Source: Halolacustris sp051744345 (GTDB lineage: Bacteria > Actinomycetota > Humimicrobiia > Humimicrobiales > Humimicrobiaceae). From it: 8,393 nucleotides of DNA. The first letter of the stretch is position 1. Each line of letters begins with the position of its first letter. The position numbers and the translations under genes are program-made. The stretch lies in assembly GCA_051744345.1 (NCBI GenBank), contig JBNJCW010000073.1, positions 1 to 8,393 of the forward strand, written 5' to 3'. This document shows positions 1 to 6,960 of the stretch, piece after piece. The notes under the pieces were generated by a model. The model was not told the origin of the DNA. It worked only from the letters and a program-made list of their open reading frames with translations, and searched no databases.

Positions 1-1
1 A

Positions 2-133
2 GCCTCCATTGCCGGACTCCTGCTTACCACCGAGGTGGTAATAGCGGAGAAACCGGAGAAGGAGAAAGCTCCGGCTATGCCCGGCGGCGGCGGAATGCCT
101 GGCGGAATGCCTGGCGGAATGCCTCCAATGTAG
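2..133 (+). CDS. groEL: Chaperonin GroEL (Hsp60), C-terminal fragment
   Basis: Only the last 43 codons and the TAG stop are in the window; the gene begins upstream. GroEL forms the double-ring ATP-driven protein-folding chamber in the cytoplasm, working with the GroES lid. The fragment reads ASIAGLLLTTEVVIAEKPEK, the usual last helix of the equatorial domain. A short Lys/Glu linker and a flexible tail of Gly-Gly-Met repeats ending MPPM follow. That tail is typical of the housekeeping GroEL rather than the His-rich-tailed copies found in some actinobacteria. The tail is encoded by a 12-base tandem repeat (92-127). The reading frame is intact to the stop, and a strong terminator follows at once, so groEL appears to be the last gene of its transcript. 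Identification is secure although no catalytic residue is visible here. Confidence 0.95.
   Translation, partial: ASIAGLLLTTEVVIAEKPEKEKAPAMPGGGGMPGGMPGGMPPM
92..127 (+). repeat. 12-base tandem repeat coding the GroEL Gly-Gly-Met tail
   Basis: The unit GGAATGCCTGGC occurs twice in full (92-103, 104-115), and a third copy begins at 116 and diverges after nine bases (GGAATGCCT then CCA). It encodes Gly-Met-Pro-Gly. Such repeats are common at groEL 3' ends and can change copy number by slippage without breaking the frame. Confidence 0.85.
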
Positions 134-141
134 TAAAAGAG

Positions 142-175
142 AAAAAGAGCTGGCCCAAACGGCCAGCTTTTTTTT
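142..175 (+). terminator. Intrinsic terminator of groEL
   Basis: A perfect 8-base-pair GC-rich stem, AGCTGGCC (148-155) with GGCCAGCT (161-168), has a 5-base loop CAAAC and runs into a T tract through 175. The A-rich stretch at 142-146 can pair with that tract, so it may also work on the minus strand. It lies 14 bases after the groEL stop and separates groEL from the plsY unit. Confidence 0.93.
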
Positions 176-195
176 ATGCAAAAAATTGTTTCAAA

Positions 196-224
196 TTGAA
201 TAAATTAGAAACTTATAGTAATAT
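196..224 (+). promoter_or_regulatory. Candidate sigma70-type promoter for plsY-guaB3-guaA-aroQ
   Basis: TTGAAT (196-201) and TAATAT (219-224) are 17 bases apart in an AT-rich stretch between the groEL terminator and plsY. Each box matches four of six consensus bases, so this is plausible, not strong. A second possible -10 box, TATAGT (214-219), overlaps it but lacks a well-spaced -35. Placement fits the need for a new promoter after the terminator. Confidence 0.42.
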
Positions 225-255
225 TTTTTTAACTTGTAACCGAAGAGAGCCTGAA

Positions 256-903
256 ATGGGTATAACCTTTTTTTATAAAACTTTATTTGTAATATTAGCC
301 TACCTTTTTGGCGCATTCCCAACTGCTTATGTAATCTACCGGTTAAAAAAAGGCGCTGATATCCGGACAGAAGGCAGCGGTAATGTAGGGGGCACCAATG
401 TAGCAAGGACTGTTGGCGCAGGGGCAGGGATACTGACCATAATAGTGGACATATTGAAGGGTTTTCTGCCCATGATGGCCCTCTACTTTATATACCCCCA
501 GAACCTTGTAATGGCCAGCATTGTATCAGTGGTAGTTATAGCAGGCCATGATTTTCCCGTTTATATTAAATTTAAAGGAGGGAAGGGCATCGCAACCTCT
601 TTTGGGGTAATTGTGGGCATCTGCGCCTTTCCCTTTAGCGGCCAGCCAGCCTATTTCAGGATAGCGCCCATATTTACCATCCTGGCAGCAGCTGCCATAT
701 TTTTTTTCATTTTTAAGATAGTATCCGTTTCTTCCATAGCAGCTGCAGTGGCTACCCCGCTTTCATTCTATTTTTTTAATTACCCGGCTATAATAGTTTT
801 AACCACTATTGTGTGGTCGGTTTTAGCTTTAATTACTCACAGGAGCAATATAAAGAGATTGATAAGGAAAGAAGAGAAAAAAATTAAGGGGAGAGGGGCT
901 TAG
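256..903 (+). CDS. plsY: Acyl-phosphate:glycerol-3-phosphate acyltransferase PlsY
   Basis: This integral membrane enzyme moves the acyl group from acyl-phosphate (made by PlsX) to glycerol-3-phosphate, giving lysophosphatidic acid, the first membrane phospholipid intermediate. The 215-residue product has the family length and several hydrophobic spans (about 8-28, 56-80, 85-97, 113-123, 137-155, 160-194). All three family motifs are present: GSGNVGGTNVAR (40-51), GHDFPVYIKFKGGKG (97-111) and HRSNIKRL (195-202). In the third motif the usual Gly of RLxxGxE reads Lys, while the following Glu is kept. I chose ATG 256 because it has an SD-like AAGAGAG six bases upstream and gives a normal N-terminal membrane span. 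The in-frame TTG at 196 would add 20 polar residues and lies in the likely promoter. The stop TAG directly abuts the guaB3 ATG, so the two are co-transcribed. Confidence 0.93.
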   Translation: MGITFFYKTLFVILAYLFGAFPTAYVIYRLKKGADIRTEGSGNVGGTNVARTVGAGAGILTIIVDILKGFLPMMALYFIYPQNLVMASIVSVVVIAGHDFPVYIKFKGGKGIATSFGVIVGICAFPFSGQPAYFRIAPIFTILAAAAIFFFIFKIVSVSSIAAAVATPLSFYFFNYPAIIVLTTIVWSVLALITHRSNIKRLIRKEEKKIKGRGA

Positions 904-2061
904 ATGGATATAGAAATCGGCAAAGGGAAAACAGGGAGAAGGTCTTATGGTTTTGATGAGGTAAGTATTGTGCCCAGCAGGAGAACCAGGGATCCTGAGG
1001 ATGTGGATATTTCAGCTTCTATCGGGGGCTACCGGCTGGATATTCCCTGTCTGGCATCGGCTATGGATGGAGTTGTGGATGTTACCATGGCCAGGGAGAT
1101 GGGGAGGATTGGGGGGATAGCAGTGCTGAACCTTGAGGGCATACAGTGCAGGTATGAGGATGCGGATGCCCAGCTTAAAAAAATTGCAGGTTATAAGCCT
1201 GCTGTAGCTACCAGGAAGATGCAGGAAATTTATGAGGAACCCATAAAGGAAGAACTTATAGTAAAGAGGATTAAGCAAATCAAGCAGTCCGGAGTTATCT
1301 GCAGTGCTTCCCTTACCCCCCAGAAGGTTGAAAAGTACTATAAGCTGGCAATAGATGCAGGGCTGGATATTCTGGTTATACAGGGCACAGTTATAAGTGC
1401 GGAGCATGTCAGCAAGACCAAAAATCCCCTTGATTTGAAAGAGTTTATACCCCGGTGCCCAGTACCGGTTATAGTAGGAGGCTGTGCCTCCTATTCCACT
1501 GCCCTCCATCTTATGAGGACCGGCGCGGTGGGAGTGCTGGTAGGGGTCGGCCCAGGTGCGGCGTGCACAACCCGGCAGGTTTTGGGTATAGGGGTTCCCC
1601 AGGCTACCGCTATTGCTGACGCTTCTGCAGCCAGGATGAGGCATTTGGAAGAGACGGGCAAATATATTGCTGTTATAGCGGACGGAGGAATGAGGACCGG
1701 GGGAGATATTGCCAAGGCTATAGCCTGTGGAGCGGACCTGGTTATGATAGGGTCTCCGCTTTCCAGGGCCAAGGAAGCTCCCGGAAGGGGATACCACTGG
1801 GGTATGGCAACCTTCCATCCAGAGCTTCCCAGGGGCACCAGGATAAAAACAGATATAGCGGGCACCTTGCGGGAAATACTGGTTGGCCCGGCTTTTGAAA
1901 ATGACGGCACCCTGAATCTTTTCGGGGCACTTAGAACCTCTATGGCCACCTGCGGTTATGAGAACATAAAGGATTTCCAGAGGGCAGAGGTACTGGTTGC
2001 CCCTTCCATAAAAACGGAAGGAAAAATGCACCAGAGAGAGCAAAAAGTGGGTATGGGGTAA
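904..2061 (+). CDS. guaB3: GuaB3-family IMP dehydrogenase
   Basis: IMP dehydrogenases oxidise IMP to XMP with NAD+, the committing step to guanine nucleotides. This 385-residue protein is a TIM barrel without CBS (Bateman) domains. Its N-terminus with PSRRTR (25-30) and its C-terminal half resemble the GuaB3 group known from actinobacteria and cyanobacteria rather than classical GuaB. The catalytic loop GVGPGAACTTR (214-224) holds the nucleophile Cys221, followed by LGIGVPQATAI. The phosphate-binding segment ADGGMRTGGDIAKAIACGAD (259-278) is also intact. The classical YRGMGS segment is absent. Some GuaB3 proteins, such as the mycobacterial one as I recall it, lack the Cys, so its presence argues for activity. 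A purine-rich ribosome site (886-898) lies in the plsY 3' end. guaA starts six bases after the stop, placing both IMP-to-GMP steps together. Family assignment is firm; activity is inferred. Confidence 0.9.
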   Translation: MDIEIGKGKTGRRSYGFDEVSIVPSRRTRDPEDVDISASIGGYRLDIPCLASAMDGVVDVTMAREMGRIGGIAVLNLEGIQCRYEDADAQLKKIAGYKPAVATRKMQEIYEEPIKEELIVKRIKQIKQSGVICSASLTPQKVEKYYKLAIDAGLDILVIQGTVISAEHVSKTKNPLDLKEFIPRCPVPVIVGGCASYSTALHLMRTGAVGVLVGVGPGAACTTRQVLGIGVPQATAIADASAARMRHLEETGKYIAVIADGGMRTGGDIAKAIACGADLVMIGSPLSRAKEAPGRGYHWGMATFHPELPRGTRIKTDIAGTLREILVGPAFENDGTLNLFGALRTSMATCGYENIKDFQRAEVLVAPSIKTEGKMHQREQKVGMG

Positions 2062-2067
2062 TAAATT

Positions 2068-3618
2068 ATGAAAAACAGGACTATAAAAGGCATTGATTCA
2101 GTATTGGTTATTGATTTTGGCGGCCAGTACAGCCAGCTGATTGCCAGAAGGGTCAGGGAACTGAGGGTTTATTCAGAACTGGTTGCCTACGATACGCCTA
2201 TGGATAAGATCCTGGCTAAAAAACCCAAAGGCTTTATTTTCTCAGGGTCCCCTTACAGTCTGGGCAGCAGCAAGTTTCCTGCTGTCTCCAAAAAATATTT
2301 TTCCATGGGGGTACCTATACTGGGAATATGCTACGGTATGCAGCTTATAGCTTCGCTCCAGGGAGGAAAAATCACCGCTACCGGCAGCAATGAATACGGA
2401 AAGACGGAGGTCAACCTTGATATCGGCTCACCGCTTTTTGATGATCTTAAGCCGGTAGAGACCTGCTGGATGAGCCATAAGGACAGCGTGGCAGAGGTGC
2501 CAAAACCGTTTAAGGTTATTGCTTCCACACCGAATCTGCCCATTGCCGGGATAGGCAATGACAGGGACAGGATATACGGCATACAGTTTCACCCAGAAGT
2601 TATCCACACCCCTTCAGGCATGGATATCCTCAGGAATTTTCTCTTCAATATATGTGAATGCACCCCCAGCTGGACTACGGTATCCATAATTGAAAAAAGG
2701 GTATCCGAGATAAGGGAGAAGGTAAAGGGAGGTAAGGTAGTATGCGGCTTAAGCGGAGGAGTAGATTCTTCCGTGGCTGCCCTTCTGGTAAACAAGGCGG
2801 TGGCGGATAAGCTTACCTGTATATTTGTGGACCACGGCCTGCTCAGGAAGGGGGAAGCCGAACAGGTAGAGAAAACCTTCAGGGAAAATTTTAAGGTCAA
2901 CCTCATATCAGTAAAAGCCCGGGACAGATTCTTTAATAAACTTAAAAATGTAACCGACCCGGAGCAGAAAAGGAAGATAATAGGCAATGAATTTATAAGG
3001 ATCTTTGAAGAGGAGGCAAAAAAGATCGCGCATGTGGACTACCTGGTGCAGGGAACCTTGTATTCTGATGTTATAGAGAGCGGTACGCGGGATGCGGCAA
3101 GGATAAAATCCCACCATAATGTGGGAGGGCTTCCCGAAGATATGGAGCTAAAGCTTATTGAGCCCCTGAGATTGCTTTTTAAGGATGAAGTCAGAAAACT
3201 TGGTGCCGAGCTGGGACTGCCGGATGACATAGTATGGAGGCAGCCTTTTCCCGGCCCGGGTTTGGCCATAAGGATAATTGGAGATGTTACCGCAGAAAAA
3301 GTTGCCATACTCCAGGAAGCAGACCTGATAGTGCTGGAAGAGATAAAACGGGCAGACCTGTATGAGAAAATATGGCAGTCATTTGCAGTGCTATTGTGCA
3401 TCAGAAGTGTGGGTGTAATGGGCGATGAAAGGACTTATGCCTATCCAATAGCCATAAGGGCGGTTACCAGTGAAGATGCAATGACCGCGGACTGGGTAAG
3501 GCTTCCTTATGATATAATAGAGAGGATAAGTAACCGGATAATAAATGAGGTTGAAGGAGTTAACCGGGTAGTATATGATGTAAGTTCAAAACCGCCCAGT
3601 ACCATTGAATGGGAATAG
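2068..3618 (+). CDS. guaA: GMP synthase (glutamine-hydrolysing)
   Basis: GuaA converts XMP to GMP in the cytoplasm, using ATP and ammonia released from glutamine. The 516-residue length is normal. The N-terminal class I glutamine amidotransferase domain (about 11-195) has its triad: Cys88 in GICYGMQ, and His175 and Glu177 in FHPEV. The ATP-pyrophosphatase domain carries the P-loop SGGVDSS (229-235). The C-terminal dimerisation domain contains QPFPGPGLAIR and ends in the family signature PPSTIEWE. No key residue is missing. ATG 2068 follows guaB3 by six bases and gives the expected N-terminus; the ribosome site is weak (a GGGG run at 2055-2058), so translation may be coupled to guaB3. Confidence 0.97.
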   Translation: MKNRTIKGIDSVLVIDFGGQYSQLIARRVRELRVYSELVAYDTPMDKILAKKPKGFIFSGSPYSLGSSKFPAVSKKYFSMGVPILGICYGMQLIASLQGGKITATGSNEYGKTEVNLDIGSPLFDDLKPVETCWMSHKDSVAEVPKPFKVIASTPNLPIAGIGNDRDRIYGIQFHPEVIHTPSGMDILRNFLFNICECTPSWTTVSIIEKRVSEIREKVKGGKVVCGLSGGVDSSVAALLVNKAVADKLTCIFVDHGLLRKGEAEQVEKTFRENFKVNLISVKARDRFFNKLKNVTDPEQKRKIIGNEFIRIFEEEAKKIAHVDYLVQGTLYSDVIESGTRDAARIKSHHNVGGLPEDMELKLIEPLRLLFKDEVRKLGAELGLPDDIVWRQPFPGPGLAIRIIGDVTAEKVAILQEADLIVLEEIKRADLYEKIWQSFAVLLCIRSVGVMGDERTYAYPIAIRAVTSEDAMTADWVRLPYDIIERISNRIINEVEGVNRVVYDVSSKPPSTIEWE

Positions 3619-3627
3619 AAATTATTT

Positions 3628-3633
3628 AAGGAG
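3628..3633 (+). promoter_or_regulatory. Ribosome binding site that fixes the chorismate mutase start
   Basis: AAGGAG ends eight bases before ATG 3642. An in-frame GTG at 3633 overlaps this site and so cannot be served by it, which supports the ATG as the true start. Confidence 0.8.
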
Positions 3634-3641
3634 TGCTTAGC

Positions 3642-3923
3642 ATGGATGATTTTAAGAAGAAATTAAGTCAGTTCAGGGAAAAGATAAATCAGATAGATAA
3701 AAAACTTGTGGAATACCTCAACGAGAGGGCAAAGGTGGTCCTGGAAGTAAAGAGGCTTAAAGAAAGAGAGGATGTCCCTCTCTATGATGCCAGGAGGGAA
3801 GAAGAGCTAATCAATAATATAGTAAAGTACAATAAAGGCCCCCTCTATAATGACAATATAGTTCAGATATTTGAGGCAATTCTTCGCAATGTGCAGATTC
3901 TGGAAAAAGATGAAAACCTTTGA
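3642..3923 (+). CDS. aroQ: Monofunctional chorismate mutase, AroQ type
   Basis: The enzyme rearranges chorismate to prephenate, the branch point to phenylalanine and tyrosine. The 93-residue protein is almost all helix, as expected for the AroQ fold, which works as an intertwined dimer. Aligned by eye to the E. coli P-protein mutase domain, the active-site residues are matched by Arg12, Arg29, Lys40, Asp49, Arg52 and Glu53, in the pattern REKINQID...NERAKVVLEVKRLK...YDARREEE. The position of E. coli Gln88 appears to be Glu88, as in some fungal enzymes, but this part of the alignment is less certain. There is no signal peptide, so it is cytoplasmic. It begins 23 bases after guaA and probably shares its transcript. 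A new promoter and a DAHP synthase gene follow, so this could be the stand-alone counterpart of the mutase domain fused to DAHP synthase in Bacillus. Confidence 0.9.
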   Translation: MDDFKKKLSQFREKINQIDKKLVEYLNERAKVVLEVKRLKEREDVPLYDARREEELINNIVKYNKGPLYNDNIVQIFEAILRNVQILEKDENL

Positions 3924-3928
3924 TAAGG

Positions 3929-3956
3929 TTGAAATTTTATTTAGTTAATCTATAAT
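3929..3956 (+). promoter_or_regulatory. Sigma70-type promoter for DAHP synthase and pcrA
   Basis: TTGAAA (3929-3934) and a perfect TATAAT (3951-3956) are 16 bases apart in AT-rich sequence starting five bases after the mutase stop. Transcription would begin near 3963, leaving a leader of about 32 bases. The leader holds a small hairpin, GGATT (3970-3974) with AATCC (3979-3983), but no leader peptide or terminator, so there is no sign of attenuation. This is the best promoter match in the window. Confidence 0.72.
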
Positions 3957-3994
3957 ATTAAAAATTCTTGGATTAAAAAATCCCCAGGATATTT

Positions 3995-4783
3995 ATGGAA
4001 GATAAAAAGGATATGCAATTGATTAAAAAAGGCTATGTAACCGTTATTGCCGGGCCTTGTGCTGTGGAGAGCTGGAAACAGCTGGAGACCATAACCTGCC
4101 AGGTAAAAGATGCAGGATTGAATTTTTTACGCGGCGGGGCCTACAAACCCAGGACCTCACCCTACAGCTTTCAGGGCCTGGAGAAAAAAGGCCTCGAGCT
4201 GCTGAAAAAGGCCAGTGAAAAGTACGGGGTAAAGGTGGTAACCGAGGTAACCGATGCGGCAACGGTGGAGGAAGTAGCTGACTACGTAGACGTCCTCCAG
4301 ATTGGAACCAGGAACATGTCCAATTTTGCCCTGCTTAAGAAGGTGGGAAGGGTAGCCAATGAGAGGAATTTAGCGGTTATCCTCAAAAGGGGCTGGGCCT
4401 CTACCATTAAGGAATGGCTTCTGGCGGTAGAGTATATAACTCAGCAGGGAGACTGCGAGGTTGTGTTGTGTGAGAGGGGGATAAGGACCTTTGAGACCAA
4501 TACCAGGTTTACCCTGGATCTTTCGGCGGTACCGGTTATCAAGAAATTCAGCAAGCTGCCCATCATTGTTGACCCTTCACATGCGGTAGGCCAGAGCGAT
4601 TTGGTGATACCAATGAGCAGGGCTGCAGTAGCGGTGGGAGCTGACGGCCTGATTGTTGAGTCCCATAACAACCCGGAAAAAGCCCTGTGTGACGGCCAGC
4701 AGGCCTTAAACCCCAAACAGCTTAAAGAAATGCTCCGCCAGGTTTCCAAGATTGCAGAAATTTTTAATAAAAAAATCAGATAA
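3995..4783 (+). CDS. aroF: 3-deoxy-7-phosphoheptulonate (DAHP) synthase, short type I-beta form
   Basis: DAHP synthase condenses phosphoenolpyruvate with erythrose-4-phosphate, the first step of the shikimate pathway. The 262-residue protein is the bare TIM-barrel core related to KDO8P synthase. Visible motifs are IAGPCAVES with metal ligand Cys22, GAYKPRTSPYSFQG (48-61), ILKRG (129-133), LCERGIRTFE (158-167), VDPSH with His196, and the C-terminal ligands Glu222 and Asp233. It lacks the N-terminal ferredoxin-like regulatory domain of the Thermotoga enzyme and the mutase domain of the Bacillus enzyme, so feedback control within the chain is unlikely. The separate chorismate mutase immediately upstream may supply control by complex formation (inference). 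KPRTS and LDLSAVP favour DAHP over KDO8P synthase. ATG 3995 has AGGA five bases upstream. The gene has its own promoter and its 3' end meets pcrA. Confidence 0.92.
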   Translation: MEDKKDMQLIKKGYVTVIAGPCAVESWKQLETITCQVKDAGLNFLRGGAYKPRTSPYSFQGLEKKGLELLKKASEKYGVKVVTEVTDAATVEEVADYVDVLQIGTRNMSNFALLKKVGRVANERNLAVILKRGWASTIKEWLLAVEYITQQGDCEVVLCERGIRTFETNTRFTLDLSAVPVIKKFSKLPIIVDPSHAVGQSDLVIPMSRAAVAVGADGLIVESHNNPEKALCDGQQALNPKQLKEMLRQVSKIAEIFNKKIR

Positions 4784-6941
4784 CTGGACCCAATTGGATT
4801 TAGAAAAATACCTTAACCCCCAGCAGATTCAAGCTGTAAAAAAAATCGACGGCCCGCTGCTGGTTATTGCCGGGGCAGGCAGCGGAAAGACCAGGGTCTT
4901 GACCTACAGGATTGCCTACCTTATAGACCAGCAGGGGGTAGATCCCTTTAATATACTGGCCATAACCTTTACCAATAAGGCTGCCCGGGAGATGAAAAGA
5001 AGGGTTATTGAGCTGGTAGGAAGGGTGGGGGAGTCAATGTGGGTAAGCACCTTCCATTCTTTCTGTGCCAGGGTGCTGAGGCGGGAGATAGATAAGCTGG
5101 GCATGTCTGGGAATTTTGTAATTTATGACCAGGAAGACAGCCTGAAGCTTATAACGCGGTGCCTTAAGGAAAAGGATATGGACTTAAAAAGGTTCTCACC
5201 AAGGGTTGTAGGTGCGGTAATAAGTGATGCTAAAAACAGGCTGATTGATTATGAGACCTACCGGGAGAAAGCTACCGATTATTTCCAAAGGCAGGTAGCA
5301 AAAATCTATCCGTCCTACCAGGACAGGCTTTATAGGGCCAATGCTTTGGATTTTGATGACCTGTTGATGTATATGGTGGATATCCTTAAACTTTTCCCTG
5401 AGGTTAAGAAAAAATACCAGGATAAGTTTAAGTATGTACTGGTAGACGAATTCCAGGATACCAACCAGGCCCAGAACCAGATAGTTGTGCTGCTGTCTGA
5501 GGAGCATAAAAGGATATGTGTGGTCGGCGATGATGACCAGAGCATCTACAGCTGGAGGGGAGCAGAAATCAAAAACATCATAGAGTTTGACCGCCAGTTC
5601 TCAGGCACTGAGGTGATAAAGCTTGAACAGAACTACCGTTCAACCCAGAGCATACTGGATGCGGCTTACAGCCTGATAAAAATTAATGAGAACAGGAAGG
5701 AAAAAAAACTGTGGACCCAAAACCCTCGGGGGGAGCCTGTTTCCAGGTATAAGGCTTCAGATGAAAAGCAGGAGGTTGCTTTCATCATTTCCAAAATCCA
5801 GCAATACAGGGAAAAGAAGGGCAAAAGTTATAAAGATTTTGCCGTATTTTACCGCACAAATGCCCAGTCCAGGGCGGTAGAGGAGCAGTTTATAAAGCAA
5901 AACATACCCTATAAGATATACGGGGGTTTGAGGTTCTACGACCGCAGGGAAGTAAAGGACATGCTGGCTTACCTCAAGCTTGCTGTAAACCCCAAAGACG
6001 TGGTAAGCCTTACCAGAATAGTAAACGTGCCCTCACGTAAAATTGGCAAAAAAACCTTATCCCATATAGAAAAATATGCCCAGAAAAACAGGCTGACCTT
6101 TTGTGAAGCTTTCCACCGGTGTGATGAGATTCCCTATCTTTCCAGCAGGGTGAAGGAAAGGATAGGGTCTTTTATATCTTTTATGGCCGGACTCAGAGAC
6201 TTCGGGCAAGATAATACGCTGGACAGCCTGCTGGAAAAAATATGGAAAGATACGGGATATATGGCAGAGCTCAAAGAAGAAAATACCATAGATGCACTTA
6301 ACCGGATAGATAACCTTAAGGAACTCCTGACGGTTACCAGGGAGTTTGAAGAGAGGGCTGATGAAAGCCAGGAAGGCCTTGCCAGGTTAAGTGCGTTTTT
6401 AGAGGAGGTTTCCCTGCTTACAGATATTGATAATTACGACCAGTACTCGGATGCGGTTGTGCTGATGACCCTGCATAATGCCAAGGGACTGGAGTTTCCG
6501 GTTGTTTTTATCATAGGCATGGAAGAAGGAATATTCCCCCATTCCAGAAGCATGGCTTCACTGGATGAACTGGAAGAGGAAAGAAGGCTCTGTTATGTGG
6601 GAATGACCAGGGCAGAAGAAAAATTATTTTTAACTTCTGCAGCTGCCCGCAGTATTTACGGAAATACAAAACACGGTATCGTCTCCAGGTTCCTGGCCGA
6701 GATACCGGAAAAACTGCTCCGGGATGAGGGCAAAAAAAAGGAATTTTACGGCAAGAAAGAAGCAAGCACTCATACAGAATTTGACCAGGGGGATATTGTG
6801 GAGCATAAGTTATGGGGCAGGGGAACTGTACTGAAGGTAAAAAAACTTTCTGGAGATGCTGAACTTGATGTGGATTTTGAAAGTGTTGGCCTTAAGCACC
6901 TTCTGGGAAGCTTTGCCCCCATCAGGAAGGTTGATAAGTAG
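4752..6941 (+). CDS. pcrA: ATP-dependent 3'-5' DNA helicase PcrA/UvrD
   Basis: This SF1A helicase works in nucleotide excision repair, replication restart and removal of stalled RNA polymerase or recombinase filaments. Numbered from TTG 4752 (729 residues), the motifs are Q-motif LNPQQ (21-25), Walker A GAGSGKT (41-47), Ia ITFTNKAARE (71-80), Ib STFHSF (99-104), II VDEFQD (231-236), III GDDDQSIYSWRG (259-270), IV LEQNYRST (291-298), V TLHNAKGLEF (573-582) and VI ERRLCYVGMTRA (610-621). A C-terminal Tudor-like domain (about 678-727), which in PcrA binds RNA polymerase, is present (HKLWGRGTVL). The start is unsure. TTG 4752 overlaps the DAHP synthase gene by 32 bases. TTG 4794 (715 residues) gives the classic opening MDLEKYLNPQQ but has no clear ribosome site. 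No ATG exists before the Walker A motif. It is co-transcribed with the upstream gene. Confidence 0.95.
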   Translation: MQKFLIKKSDNWTQLDLEKYLNPQQIQAVKKIDGPLLVIAGAGSGKTRVLTYRIAYLIDQQGVDPFNILAITFTNKAAREMKRRVIELVGRVGESMWVSTFHSFCARVLRREIDKLGMSGNFVIYDQEDSLKLITRCLKEKDMDLKRFSPRVVGAVISDAKNRLIDYETYREKATDYFQRQVAKIYPSYQDRLYRANALDFDDLLMYMVDILKLFPEVKKKYQDKFKYVLVDEFQDTNQAQNQIVVLLSEEHKRICVVGDDDQSIYSWRGAEIKNIIEFDRQFSGTEVIKLEQNYRSTQSILDAAYSLIKINENRKEKKLWTQNPRGEPVSRYKASDEKQEVAFIISKIQQYREKKGKSYKDFAVFYRTNAQSRAVEEQFIKQNIPYKIYGGLRFYDRREVKDMLAYLKLAVNPKDVVSLTRIVNVPSRKIGKKTLSHIEKYAQKNRLTFCEAFHRCDEIPYLSSRVKERIGSFISFMAGLRDFGQDNTLDSLLEKIWKDTGYMAELKEENTIDALNRIDNLKELLTVTREFEERADESQEGLARLSAFLEEVSLLTDIDNYDQYSDAVVLMTLHNAKGLEFPVVFIIGMEEGIFPHSRSMASLDELEEERRLCYVGMTRAEEKLFLTSAAARSIYGNTKHGIVSRFLAEIPEKLLRDEGKKKEFYGKKEASTHTEFDQGDIVEHKLWGRGTVLKVKKLSGDAELDVDFESVGLKHLLGSFAPIRKVDK

Positions 6942-6960
6942 CGTAGGATATTATAATTCC

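Noticed and set aside
196..255. TTG 196 as the plsY start, adding 20 residues
   Set aside because: The extra residues are polar and do not match PlsY N-termini. The stretch overlaps the candidate promoter, and ATG 256 has a purine-rich site at good spacing.
1012..2043. Long open frame on the minus strand opposite guaB3 (343 codons)
   Set aside because: The translation is rich in Pro, Gly, Ser and Tyr without any family motif, and the plus-strand frame is an unmistakable IMP dehydrogenase. It is a by-product of codon composition.
3633..3641. GTG 3633 as the chorismate mutase start
   Set aside because: It overlaps the AAGGAG ribosome site, whereas ATG 3642 lies eight bases beyond that site.
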